Below are positions 51,754-61,042 of a stretch of DNA of 64,000 nt, piece after piece. Location: the NCBI GenBank assembly GCA_016743235.1, contig VRZD01000030.1:1-64000 (forward strand). The letters run 5' to 3'. The notes under the pieces are model-generated. The model was not told where the DNA came from. It did no database searches and saw only the letters and a program-made list of their open reading frames with translations. Made by a program: the position numbers and the translations under genes. The DNA comes from Pantanalinema sp. GBBB05. GTDB taxonomy: Bacteria; Cyanobacteriota; Cyanobacteriia; Leptolyngbyales; Leptolyngbyaceae. Numbering within the stretch: the stretch's first letter is position 1; every line of letters starts with the position of its first letter.

Positions 51754-53409
51754 ATGACAGATATACCAGCACCATCTGATCTACCAGGACAAGATTTCAC
51801 CAATCTTGCCGTTAGCCCCGCCGCTGTCGCCTCTCTGGTCACTTACAATGCGCCTAAAGAGTTACTGTTAAATACCCTGACTGTATTGAAGGGCAATTAT
51901 GAGCCACAGAAAGTTGCCAAGGTGACATTAGTTGCAGAGGACAAATATCCCCTAACAGTAGCGCTAGATCCGGGGACAAAAACCTGGCAAGTGCGTTTAG
52001 AGAAAGGATTTCAGTCAGCCGGAGCAAGATGGTTACGCTTAAAAGGACTAGATAGTAAAGGTAAGGAAGTTCTTAATCGAGTCATCTACTTGACCGTGAG
52101 TAATAATCCATTAACCGCGGGGCAAGCTCTCAGCCTGAAGGTGTTACAAGACACGTTCTTTAAAACCGCTCCAACCGATTCCAGCACCTTGACGGCTCGC
52201 GAGAAAGTGTTAGTTAACGCTGGACAAACGTTCACTGTCAGTCGCTATGGTTATGTCGATGGTCACTTAAAAGTAGAACTCAGGGATGCGATCGCGCCAG
52301 TTGGCAACTTTGGTTACTTTTACGAAGACTTTGTGCAACTGAGCAAAGGCTCTCATATCCTGCGCTTTGATATTAACGATGTTCCTAATACCAAAGTTAG
52401 TGCCCAACTATTAGTGGACACCACAACTCTGATCAAGGCAAAGGCGGTTGACTCCTCAACATTACCAGAACATCAGAAAGCCCAATTATTGCAAGGACAG
52501 GTGCTCGCCATTACTGGCTATGCCTGTATTAAAGGGCATTTTCGAGTGACCCTCGCACAACCCTTACCCGGTTTTGGTGATGCAGGGTATATCTACTGGC
52601 AGCATATTCAAATCAAACGGGGCAACCAGGTTATTCCCTACGATCCACTGGCTCTAACCGTCGCAGCGCCTAAAGCAACCTTGTTTAAGAAACGCCCTGT
52701 TGATTCGGCTGCCCTCAAGCCACAGGAAAAGTATCAGTTTCCAGCCGGAGAGTTTTATGGGGTGTCAAGCTATGCTCTGGAAGCGGGTCACATCAAATTG
52801 TCGCTCACCGAGGAACTACCCGGGTTTGGCAACACAGGTTATGTGTTTCCTGCCTTTGTGCAAATGCGACGGGGGGATAAAAGCTTTAATCCATTTCCAC
52901 CGCAAGTGGAAATCAATGTGCCGTATTTCTCCCAACGTGATAATCCTCGATACTCCTGGGCAACATGCAACGTCACCTCGATCGCGATGGCGTTCTACTA
53001 TCACGGCATCCGCTCTAAAAGCGGTAGACAACTAGAAGATGAATTGCTGCAATGGTGTCTTAACAAAGGCGGGGAAGGTAGCCAAACGGATAACAATTTG
53101 TTGTCCGAACTGATTAAGGCTTACGGGTTCAAGACCAGCTTTTCTACTACTCGCAAATGGTCCGAGGTGAAGAGCGAACTCGCTAGTCGTCGTCCAGTGA
53201 TTTTAGGCGGTGACTTTACGGCGAGTGGACATATTGTTTGTCTGATTGGGTTTACGCCACAGGGCTATATTGTTAATGATCCATGGGGCGATGCCTTGAC
53301 GGGTTATAACGACACGGAAGGACGGAAGGTGTTGTATCCCTATAGCTATCTGGATCGAGTGGCAGGACCAGATGGTAGAGTATGGGCGCACTTTATTTCG
53401 AAGACCTAA
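51754..53409 (+). CDS. C39-like peptidase with three repeated N-terminal domains
   Basis: A 551-residue protein. Three related units of about 70 residues lie at 128-196, 217-287 and 306-371; each has a DSSTL/DSAAL segment, a G-H-x-K/R-V pattern and ends in GFGNTGYVFPAFVQM-like text. The C-terminal domain (about 385-551) is a papain-like C39 family module with Cys405 in SWATCNVTSIAMAF, His493 in SGHIVCLIGF and Asp509 in VNDPWGD. The N-terminal 120 residues resemble a beta-sandwich (PKELLLNTLTVLKGNYEPQK). There is no signal peptide and no ABC exporter nearby, so this is not a bacteriocin-processing transporter. The substrate is unknown; the repeats may bind a polymer. Confidence 0.87.
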   Translation: MTDIPAPSDLPGQDFTNLAVSPAAVASLVTYNAPKELLLNTLTVLKGNYEPQKVAKVTLVAEDKYPLTVALDPGTKTWQVRLEKGFQSAGARWLRLKGLDSKGKEVLNRVIYLTVSNNPLTAGQALSLKVLQDTFFKTAPTDSSTLTAREKVLVNAGQTFTVSRYGYVDGHLKVELRDAIAPVGNFGYFYEDFVQLSKGSHILRFDINDVPNTKVSAQLLVDTTTLIKAKAVDSSTLPEHQKAQLLQGQVLAITGYACIKGHFRVTLAQPLPGFGDAGYIYWQHIQIKRGNQVIPYDPLALTVAAPKATLFKKRPVDSAALKPQEKYQFPAGEFYGVSSYALEAGHIKLSLTEELPGFGNTGYVFPAFVQMRRGDKSFNPFPPQVEINVPYFSQRDNPRYSWATCNVTSIAMAFYYHGIRSKSGRQLEDELLQWCLNKGGEGSQTDNNLLSELIKAYGFKTSFSTTRKWSEVKSELASRRPVILGGDFTASGHIVCLIGFTPQGYIVNDPWGDALTGYNDTEGRKVLYPYSYLDRVAGPDGRVWAHFISKT

Positions 53410-53454
53410 GCGATCGCAGACAGTACAGGTGACGCGATCGCTAAACTGCGACCC

Positions 53455-54171
53455 ATGAGCGATTTTGTCTATCAATACCCGACGCTATATCCTGGCATTC
53501 TCATTCGCCGATATAAGCGATTTTTTGCTGACATTGAACTGGCATCTGGCGAAGTGATCACAGCCCATTGTCCCAATACGGGACCCATGACGGGGGTCTG
53601 TATGCCAGGGAGTGCCGTTTATGTGTCCCATAGCACCAGTCCTACCCGCAAACTGGCTTATACTTGGGAATTGATCCAGGTTCACGATACTGAACCCACT
53701 TGGGCAGGAGTCAATACCAATCTGCCCAATCGCGTCATTAAGCTAGCACTGGCACAAAAACGGTTTCCTGAATTGGGAGACTACAGCCAAATTCAGTTTG
53801 AAGTGCCCTATGGTCAGGAGAAAAGCCGGATTGACTTTGTCCTAACTGGCAGCAAGCAACCCATTTATCTAGAAGTGAAAAATACGACTTGGGCGCAAGG
53901 AACCTTAGCCCTATTTCCCGATACTGTAACGACACGTGGACAAAAGCATTTACGGGAATTGATGGGATTGCTACCAACCGCAACCGCTGTCATGTTGTAT
54001 TTTATTAATCGCGGCGATTGCATTGATTTTGCACCTGGAGATAGCGCCGATCGCCAGTACGGTCAGTTGTTGCGAACAGCGATCGCACTAGGATTAGTCG
54101 TTTTACCCTGCCGCTTTGAAGTTAATCCGATCGGGATTCGGTATTTAGGCTTAGCCAATCTCAAGCTGTAA
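53455..54171 (+). CDS. sfsA: DNA/RNA nuclease SfsA family protein
   Basis: A 238-residue SfsA protein. The N-terminal OB-like part includes YPGILIRRYKRFFADIELA and HCPNTGPMTGVCMPGS; the nuclease-like part has SRIDFVLTG, IYLEVKNTTWAQG and FPDTVTTRGQKHLRELMGL, with the D-ExK catalytic pattern. It was first named for sugar fermentation stimulation; nuclease activity is shown for family members elsewhere. The spacer from the peptidase gene (45 bp) carries two HIP1 octamers as an inverted pair, so the genes may be cotranscribed. Confidence 0.94.
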   Translation: MSDFVYQYPTLYPGILIRRYKRFFADIELASGEVITAHCPNTGPMTGVCMPGSAVYVSHSTSPTRKLAYTWELIQVHDTEPTWAGVNTNLPNRVIKLALAQKRFPELGDYSQIQFEVPYGQEKSRIDFVLTGSKQPIYLEVKNTTWAQGTLALFPDTVTTRGQKHLRELMGLLPTATAVMLYFINRGDCIDFAPGDSADRQYGQLLRTAIALGLVVLPCRFEVNPIGIRYLGLANLKL

Positions 54172-54348
54172 TCCCCGGTAGACCAGCCGTAGACCGCTTC
54201 GCATGATTCAAATCACTCATTTTAGAGATCTAGATCAGCAATCAGTCTGTCAAATATCACACAGTTTCACGGGTATTTATCACTTGTAGCTGAAAAAAAT
54301 CAAGGATGATAGATCATGTAAGCCCCAAACAGACAAGGAACAGTAATC

Positions 54349-54534
54349 ATGAGACTCTCCTATCGTGGCGCTGCCTATCAGTCCGTTGCCCCCGCGATCG
54401 AAATTACAGAAAGCCATTTAACAGGCAGCTATCGGGGAGTGCCAACCCGGTTTTCCAGTCCGGCTAGCATTCCATTACCACAATCCACCATGAGGCTAAG
54501 CTATCGCGGTAGCCACTATTTGGGTCTGCGCTAA
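54349..54534 (+). CDS. DUF4278 family small protein with duplicated motif
   Basis: A 61-residue protein made largely of two copies of the motif M-R-L-S-Y-R-G: MRLSYRGAAYQ at the start and MRLSYRGSHYLG at the end, with TGSYRGVPTRF as a third weaker copy between. This is the DUF4278 pattern, common as many small genes in cyanobacteria, function unknown. A 15-bp hairpin follows the stop codon. Confidence 0.85.
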   Translation: MRLSYRGAAYQSVAPAIEITESHLTGSYRGVPTRFSSPASIPLPQSTMRLSYRGSHYLGLR

Positions 54535-54557
54535 ATTTAATTCTTATGCTTAAACAA

Positions 54558-54594
54558 TCAGCCGATGGTTAGAATACTGCTAACCATCGGCTGA
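54558..54594. terminator. 15-bp perfect hairpin between DUF4278 and dps
   Basis: Arms tcagccgatggttag and ctaaccatcggctga with a 7-base loop. It is the longest tight-loop hairpin in the right half, between convergent genes, though without a T-run. Confidence 0.7.
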
Positions 54595-54643
54595 CTAATA
54601 GGGTGAGTTGCAAGAAACTAGGCGAATTCTATTAGCCAATCAC

Positions 54644-55195
54644 CTAATTGTTGCTTTGGACAAACGCCAGAGTAAGGCTGTCATGAGCTAGGAAATGAGC
54701 CAGGTGGAATGCCCGATCCTCAGTTTCCATCAACATTTGCTCATACATTAACCGAGTTGCCCGATCGCCCAAGCTCTCAGCCTGACCAGCTTGCCGCCGC
54801 AGCATACTGATCACCGCCTGCTCAGCTTGCAAATCATTTTCCACCATCTTCCGGCTCGTGAATGCCCCATCGGGTTCTGGAGTGAAGCAGCAAAGTTCTG
54901 CCAACTTCGTAAAGCTGGCAGCCGGAATTCCACCTAACCCATTCAGACGCTCACCAACTTTGTGAACATAGCCTTCAATCGCTTCATAGCTATCCGAGAA
55001 GAATTCATGCAGCGAGTAAAACTCTGAGCCTTCGACCACAAAGTGATGTTTTTGGTACTGAAGATATAAAGCTTGAAAACTAGCCAGTGCGATATTCAAC
55101 CCTTCACAAATCGGGGTGGTAACAGAGTGATCCAAGCCGATTGGATTATCGCCTACTTGATCGATCGATCGTACAAGACTTTGAGTATCAGCCAT
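54644..55195 (-). CDS. Dps-family ferritin-like protein
   Basis: DNA-protection/iron-storage protein of the miniferritin family. The ATG at 55195 follows GGGAGAG; 183 residues. The ferroxidase ligands are in YLQYQKHHFVVEGSEFYSLH and FFSDSYEAIEGY, where His, Asp and Glu are conserved. Later LQAEQAVISMLRRQ and LMETEDRAFHLAHFL complete the four-helix bundle. It likely oxidises ferrous iron with peroxide. The N-terminal 20 residues are a flexible extension. Cyanobacteria have several Dps types and this one cannot be assigned more closely. Confidence 0.92.
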   Translation of the reverse strand: MADTQSLVRSIDQVGDNPIGLDHSVTTPICEGLNIALASFQALYLQYQKHHFVVEGSEFYSLHEFFSDSYEAIEGYVHKVGERLNGLGGIPAASFTKLAELCCFTPEPDGAFTSRKMVENDLQAEQAVISMLRRQAGQAESLGDRATRLMYEQMLMETEDRAFHLAHFLAHDSLTLAFVQSNN

Positions 55196-55589
55196 ATTCT
55201 CTCTCCCTAATATGTCTGGCAATGTTTCGTAAGAATACGCTTAATTTATCACGATTAACTATGAAGTCAATTGGCAGCTTTTGACCTTATTAGGAAGACT
55301 TCTCAATATAAAGATAAAAATTTGCAGCTTCGGCTGGATTAGCGATTTATAGGGGGATTGCTCAGTTATTCAAGCTTGCAAAAATTGTCGATTAGTATGA
55401 CTAAAAATATCGATTTAAGGGTTTTTTCGCTCTCTGAACTTAATAGAAATCATTAATTGTGCTCTACATAGCAATTAACGATCGCCAATTTGTTACATGC
55501 AATGTTTTTGTCGATAGAAAATTGTTCTCAGTGCACCAGTCTAGCTGTAACTATGCTTAATTTTCCCTAAAAAGCATTGACTTTTTTAT

Positions 55590-55955
55590 AGTTGAATCAC
55601 AAATTTTGCCAATATGCCTCGCTTGTTGCTCAGATTGAGCTGCCGCAGGAACTTCAATAAACGTTAAACCCCGATCGCTCACCATCCGCTTGATCCGGTA
55701 AGCGATCGCCACGATTCATCGCTGCAAACAGTGCTCGACTACCGAGCTAAATTCCTATCACCGTAGTATTTTTATCAAAATTGAGACGGGATTAACTACC
55801 TCTGTATCACCAGCCAACATGCCAATCAAGCTAATCCGTTCACCCGGACTGCCCATCCAGATTTCGCCAACGTTCCGATTCTACCCACTTCGATCCTATG
55901 ATTACCCGTGGCGATCGGTAAGCCAGACCACAGCCTTCTCTAGCAACTTATCTTC
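55590..55955 (-). pseudogene. Decayed zinc-type alcohol dehydrogenase, C-terminal fragment
   Basis: Read on the minus strand, the three frames together rebuild the C-terminal part of a medium-chain NAD(P) alcohol dehydrogenase: LEKAVVWLTDRHG, IEVGRIGTLAKS, GERISLIGMLAG, VNPVSILIK, IGI-stop-LGSRALFAAMNR and RHIGKIC, in the order found in the family. Frames change at least three times and in-frame stops occur. The 5' portion, including the zinc site, is missing and is replaced by the start of the symporter gene. HIP1-like octamers remain in it. The assignment rests on pattern recognition from memory. Confidence 0.7.
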
Positions 55956-56015
55956 TAGGAGTGCTGCGATGGTACATTGAACCCAGATCATTGCGCGAAC
56001 AAACCCACCAATTGT

Positions 56016-57287
56016 ATGAATTTGTCAGTATTAATCCTCGCCGCTCTCGGTATGGGGATCCTATTTGGAGCAGGTTTAACCGGATGGTTTCCAGAGGCGA
56101 TCGTCCCAATTGATCACTATGTCTTAGCACCGATCGGGCGGGCATTTCTACGGGCTATTCAATTTGTCGTCGTACCGATCGTGTTCTCATCCTTAATTAT
56201 GGGATTAACCCGCGTTCGGGATACCAATCAGGTAGGGCGGTATGTCATCAAGCTATTAACCAGTTATGTGCTAACCAGTGCGATCGCGGTTTGTTGGGGA
56301 TTAACTGTTGGCTCACTCTTACATCCAGGAACGGGCATCACTGGCTTATCGATTAAAGCCGCTACCAATACCCACCAAAGCCAATCATTAGTCGATTGGT
56401 TAGTTAGTTTAATTCCCGTCAATCCGTTAGAGTCAATGAGCAATGGTAATTTGTTGCAAATCATTTTCTCAGCGGCTTTAGTTGGGATAGGAATTCAACT
56501 TACCGGGGAAAAGGCGGCACCTTTTCTCAACTTTGTTGAAAGTACATACATTATTTTTGAAAAGATTTTATTTTTAATTCTATATACAGCACCAATAGGA
56601 GTCTTTGCTTTAATCAGCTCAGTTATTGCGACCCAAGGCTTTGGATTAATTACCCGGTTATTAATCTATATTCTGGGATTGCTTTTAGCATTTAGCGTCA
56701 TGATGGGATTTCATATCTGTATTTTGCTATTCCTCAAAGCTAAACCATTAGATTATTTCAAAAGCTTCTTTCCTACTTTCTCCTTATCCTTTGGGACAGC
56801 CAGCTCCAATGCCGTACTCCCCTTATCTCTACAAAATGCCGAAGAAGTATATGGTATGAATCCGACGATCGCAAGTTTTGCCATTCCATTAGGATCTGCT
56901 TTAAAGCGAGATGGTTCAGCCATTTACCAAAGTTTTAATGCTTTATTTATTGCGCAAATTTATCAAATTCCCTTAACACCACAACTGTTATTATCCATTG
57001 CTCTCAGCACGTTGCTAGTGTCCTTCAGTACGGCTGGTGTGCCTGGGTCTGGCATTATTTCTATGACCACAGTGCTCGCAGCCGCCGGACTACCCGTAGA
57101 GGGAGTAGCGATCGTGGCTGGGATCGATCGGATTACAGATGGGTTTAAAACCATCGTCAATGTGTCTAGCAATTTAGTCAATGCCGTGATCCTAAGCCGC
57201 TGGGAAGGAATTGACATTGGCTTACCGACAGCCATCAGTGACTTACGATCAGAAGTGACGACAAAAACGATCCGGGAAGAAGGTTAA
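56016..57287 (+). CDS. Dicarboxylate/amino acid:cation symporter (DAACS family)
   Basis: A secondary transporter of the glutamate/aspartate/C4-dicarboxylate family. The ATG at 56016 gives 423 residues; a TTG at 55977 is less likely. Eight or more hydrophobic segments are seen, plus the family loops SFGTASSNAVLPLSLQNAEE (hairpin 1), GSALKRDGSAIYQSFNALF, STAGVPGSGIISMTTVLAAA (hairpin 2) and DRITDGFKTIVNVSSNLVNA (substrate/cation site). The usual SSSAT motif is TASSN, so substrate range may be altered. The gene converges with the hydrolase/solute-binding fusion, 13 bp apart, which may point to a shared substrate. Confidence 0.93.
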   Translation: MNLSVLILAALGMGILFGAGLTGWFPEAIVPIDHYVLAPIGRAFLRAIQFVVVPIVFSSLIMGLTRVRDTNQVGRYVIKLLTSYVLTSAIAVCWGLTVGSLLHPGTGITGLSIKAATNTHQSQSLVDWLVSLIPVNPLESMSNGNLLQIIFSAALVGIGIQLTGEKAAPFLNFVESTYIIFEKILFLILYTAPIGVFALISSVIATQGFGLITRLLIYILGLLLAFSVMMGFHICILLFLKAKPLDYFKSFFPTFSLSFGTASSNAVLPLSLQNAEEVYGMNPTIASFAIPLGSALKRDGSAIYQSFNALFIAQIYQIPLTPQLLLSIALSTLLVSFSTAGVPGSGIISMTTVLAAAGLPVEGVAIVAGIDRITDGFKTIVNVSSNLVNAVILSRWEGIDIGLPTAISDLRSEVTTKTIREEG

Positions 57288-57300
57288 GTCCTGTGAGTCT

Positions 57301-59817
57301 TTACCGATTAATGCAAGCATCCACATTTGCCACAGCATCTTGAAGTAAGCCGTTACTAAACCAGGTTTGGCGAACTTGCTTTGCCTGTTGATCTAATAGA
57401 AAGCTATTTACAGTTTGCTGCCATTGAGTATCATTATTCGGCAAGATGAGACCATAAAAATCACACGTCAGAGGCTGTTTAGGCAGCAGAGCATATTGCT
57501 CGATCGCTAAATTCTGCCGCATAATCTCACCGGCTAATAGAACACTATCTCCAGCAAAAGCATCGATCATTCCTGTCGTTAATGCTTGTACAGCTTCAGA
57601 TCGTCCGGCTACTCCTTGAAAGTCAACGACCGTACTTTGAGGAAATTGTGTTCGGACAAATTGCTCGGTCAGACTGTCCTTTAAAACACCTACTTTGTTG
57701 CCTGTTAGTGAGTTTGTCAAATTAATTTGATTAGTATTTGTCTGCTTGACTAAAAACTGCGTTCCTGCCGCAAAAAACGGATTAGAGAAGACAACACCTG
57801 CTACCCCTCGACGAATCGTATTGGGTCCACATTCTAAATGAACGGTTTGATCTGCTACTAGTTGAAAGCGGTTTTCGAGCGTAGACTGGAGCTTCACAAC
57901 TGCGATCGGAACCGAGGAATTGAGTTGACGTTGTAAGTAGTTCGCTAAGGTATCCACTAATGTGGAGCAATAGCCTGTCCACTGATCTTTTTGTGGATCA
58001 ATGTAGCCGAATGGAGCTGCATCACTGCGAAATGCCACTTTCAGAGTGCCGGTACGTTGAATTTCCTGAACGATCGATTCCGGTCGTTGAGCTACTCGTT
58101 TACCGATCGGCGGCGGAACAATTGGTTCTGGAAGTGGATCGCCGTAAGCTGCCTGTAACTGTTGAGCAGTCAGCGATCGTACTAGCTTCAGTTTCAAGGG
58201 TTCCTGACCGTAGGCTTCGGCATAGGCAGAAGTCAGGTAGCGTAAATATTCGGGTCGATTTGCGACATAAGCATTAAAGAATGCCACGGATAAAGCATAG
58301 ATATACTGTCGTCCCAGGTTGGGTGCAGGGCTGCGGAGAATTCCCGGTAGACCCGCATTAATCTCATCAGTTGCCGTTGAGAAGTGAGTGCCGTTGACCA
58401 TTAACGCCAAATATTTATTCGGCGTATTTAGCCACAAAAACGGATGCACTTGTTCTTCAGCAACCGGGGTGAATATATCCCGACTGCCCGCCATAATCAT
58501 CGTCGGAATCTCGATCGTGCTCAGCCCTTCTGGTCCATACAGCACACTCGTTAAGGGATACGCCGCTAATACGGCCTTAATCCGTGGATCGGCAAAGCGA
58601 TATTCCTGCGGTGGTAAGTAGCTGGCTCGGCACTGCAACAACACTGAAAAATTGAGGATGTGCTTATCAGGTACACATTCTTGGTTTAAGCGGGCTACAT
58701 TCACTGTGGCACCTGCGACCGCCAACGCAGTCGTCGCGCCATAGGAGTTACCTAACATACCGATCTGCTGCATATTGATCTGGCTAGCAAGCTTCGGATC
58801 GTTGGCAACCATTTGTTCCAATTGATCCAGCATGTAAGAGATTTCGATCGGGCGATTCACGACCTCCATCGGGCTAATATCAACACTCAGGAATCCTTGT
58901 AAGTAAAGCTGACGATAGGGTAAATCACTGCCTAGATGTTCTGGAGCCGCGATCGCAAACCCGTAGGAAGCCAGATGTTTCAAGACATAATCATAGGTTT
59001 CGCGGGTGGAGCCAAACCCATGACTCATCACAATCAAGGGCGCCGGTTGCGATAACCCTTCTGGCAAATACAGATCAACCGGCAGATTATAATTTGTCGC
59101 TAATCCTTGCTGCGTTTGCCGCACTGCCGCGATCGGCAGGCTTAAAGTCGTTTTGGTAAAGCGATAGGGACCGGGCTGCCCTAAATCAGGCAGTTGTGAA
59201 GGATCAACCGCAGGTTCAGATGCCGCTTCTACTTTGGCTTGGCGATCGACTGCCTCGACTAAAGCCTCTCGATATTCAGGAACCGCTTTGACCGTTTTGA
59301 CGAGTGCCAAAATTGTGCCCAGATTGATCCGAATATCTTCGGTAGGGAAATAACGTAGAACATTTAATAATGTCAAACCATCTGGATCTTCCCCAGCTTG
59401 AATCATTGCTGACCGAATACCGTGGAAGCCGTTAACATCATATCGGGATTGAATAATTTCTCCCAATCGTCTGAGCAAAGCTTCGCCCATCTGTACTTGC
59501 AAAAACCGATCTAAGGTCAGGAATTCAACTTCTAATTTTGTCTGTAACCCTTTACGTAAAAGTGCCTGGGTTTTCGCATCTAACCGTCGCACTACAAATG
59601 TTAATTCCGGTGTAGTAACTTTTCCTTCTTTAGCAAACGTCTCTAGAGCGTTGACAGAAATCGATCGCTCAAATGATCCCAACGATAATCGAATCCGTTC
59701 AGCACTTTCTGCGCGTTGAGGCAAGATGGCATTCGATAGTAATCCTAAGCTTGCAATACTGGCTGCCGCTAACCAATTGAGAAAGTGCGTTCTGTGTGCG
59801 ATCGTCTGAGTGCCCAT
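57301..59817 (-). CDS. DUF1400-alpha/beta hydrolase fused to a solute-binding protein
   Basis: An 838-residue exported fusion. Residues 1-39 look like a signal peptide ending AESA. Residues about 40-190 form the DUF1400 domain found before cyanobacterial hydrolases. Residues about 220-545 are an alpha/beta hydrolase: oxyanion motif MSHGFG, nucleophile Ser358 in GNSYGA, Asp447 in AGSRDIF and His478 in NGTHFS. Residues 587-838 match a periplasmic family 3 solute-binding protein: TGTLKVAFRSDAAPFGYID, CGPNTIRRGVAGVVFSNPFF and DAFAGDSVLLAGE. The frame runs uninterrupted across the junction, after a Pro-rich linker (PEPIVPPPIGKR). The ligand and whether the hydrolase product is bound are unknown. 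Confidence 0.9.
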   Translation of the reverse strand: MGTQTIAHRTHFLNWLAAASIASLGLLSNAILPQRAESAERIRLSLGSFERSISVNALETFAKEGKVTTPELTFVVRRLDAKTQALLRKGLQTKLEVEFLTLDRFLQVQMGEALLRRLGEIIQSRYDVNGFHGIRSAMIQAGEDPDGLTLLNVLRYFPTEDIRINLGTILALVKTVKAVPEYREALVEAVDRQAKVEAASEPAVDPSQLPDLGQPGPYRFTKTTLSLPIAAVRQTQQGLATNYNLPVDLYLPEGLSQPAPLIVMSHGFGSTRETYDYVLKHLASYGFAIAAPEHLGSDLPYRQLYLQGFLSVDISPMEVVNRPIEISYMLDQLEQMVANDPKLASQINMQQIGMLGNSYGATTALAVAGATVNVARLNQECVPDKHILNFSVLLQCRASYLPPQEYRFADPRIKAVLAAYPLTSVLYGPEGLSTIEIPTMIMAGSRDIFTPVAEEQVHPFLWLNTPNKYLALMVNGTHFSTATDEINAGLPGILRSPAPNLGRQYIYALSVAFFNAYVANRPEYLRYLTSAYAEAYGQEPLKLKLVRSLTAQQLQAAYGDPLPEPIVPPPIGKRVAQRPESIVQEIQRTGTLKVAFRSDAAPFGYIDPQKDQWTGYCSTLVDTLANYLQRQLNSSVPIAVVKLQSTLENRFQLVADQTVHLECGPNTIRRGVAGVVFSNPFFAAGTQFLVKQTNTNQINLTNSLTGNKVGVLKDSLTEQFVRTQFPQSTVVDFQGVAGRSEAVQALTTGMIDAFAGDSVLLAGEIMRQNLAIEQYALLPKQPLTCDFYGLILPNNDTQWQQTVNSFLLDQQAKQVRQTWFSNGLLQDAVANVDACINR

Positions 59818-60390
59818 GCTTACCCTATATTGTTTAGCAACAGTCGTGATGCACTGTATAGTCTGCCATCCGTTCCGTCAAGCAATTTTGAACAAGTATG
59901 AATCTCAATGAGGACTATACAAATAGCTCGAGTCAGAAATTCTAAATAGACTCCAGGCTGGTGCCCTCGAGTATTGGAGAGCTAGGAGTAGCGCATACCA
60001 TAATATTGATTTTTAATAAGACCATTTCTAGAAGAATTGCTCCCCACAAATAGTAAGGGTTTGGCATTCGATCAATCGTCTTCACGATCGGTCAGAGATG
60101 ATTTGCCAAGTGCTAAACCCGTATAGGGATAATATCTTTCTCAAAAATCTGCTAAGTCTCTATTTGATCGAGAGCAATTATACAGATTGCTAGTAATTAT
60201 TAGCCTTGGTACAGAGAATTGAGTACTCCTATCCACTTACTAAATAAGTACGAATTCAACCTGACTGCTCATCCCTCTAGCTAAACGTTTAGGGGTACCT
60301 CAATTGATAATCTAATGTTTTATTCAATGATGATTGCTTAATTAGGTATGTCAATTTCGGCAGGTTTACTGTTTCGGAAATAAAACTATT
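59818..60390. other. Spacer without recognised gene
   Basis: About 570 bp, AT-rich. No gene, RNA or clear terminator was seen; the promoter of the fusion gene should be near its left end. Confidence 0.4.
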
Positions 60391-60927
60391 CTAGCCAATC
60401 CTTGGTCGAGACAACGACTGACCTTTAGCCATATCAGCAATCACACTAATATTACCATCCGGCTCCATAAATGCCTTTTTGACATCCTCAATCTTCTCGA
60501 CTCCCTGCTTACGAAGTTGTAACCTAAGTTCACTTTCGGTAATTAGTTCTCGGCGCATATTACGATAGATCATGCGACCATTTTTCACAAGTAGTAAAGG
60601 TGGGGCAGTTAGTACCCGTTGAATGCTGGGAAATTGATAGCCCAACCAATTCAGTAAATAACTCCAAAAAATAATTGTGCCGATTAGGATCAAGCCATCG
60701 GTGATTGAGGTGTAATCAGTTGCCATAGCATTCTGAGCCGCATTCGCAAACAGAATTACAACGAGCAAATCAGTGACGCCGACCGCTCCAACCTGGCGAC
60801 TCGGTAAGAATCTCAGCAAAGAGAACAAGGCTAAATAGACGATCGTTCCTCGTAAAAAGTGCTCAGTTAATGAGATATTTGGCACAAACAGTTTATGCCA
60901 ATTAACAGTTAGCAGCAGATCTATCAT
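60391..60927 (-). CDS. DUF421 (YetF-like) membrane protein
   Basis: A 178-residue protein with three membrane helices (about 25-110), then a soluble DUF421 domain: PPLLLVKNGRMIYRNMRREL and ESELRLQLRKQGVEKIEDVK, followed by KKAFMEPDGNISVI. The same layout is found in Bacillus YetF/YrbG, linked there to spore or membrane functions not fully understood. It appears complete. No neighbour suggests a role. Confidence 0.88.
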   Translation of the reverse strand: MIDLLLTVNWHKLFVPNISLTEHFLRGTIVYLALFSLLRFLPSRQVGAVGVTDLLVVILFANAAQNAMATDYTSITDGLILIGTIIFWSYLLNWLGYQFPSIQRVLTAPPLLLVKNGRMIYRNMRRELITESELRLQLRKQGVEKIEDVKKAFMEPDGNISVIADMAKGQSLSRPRIG

Positions 60928-61042
60928 TGTGTTTACTCAAGTGGAATTAGCAATCAAATGACAAATGTCGATCGCTTAACTCCTCAAATTACTTGCTTCA
61001 GTATCTGCCTGTCTTCTAACAAAGGAATGAGTCTGGAAGCAG

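Noticed and set aside
51754..53409. C39 gene as a bacteriocin-processing system
   Set aside because: No ABC transporter domains, no double-glycine peptide genes and no exporter nearby.
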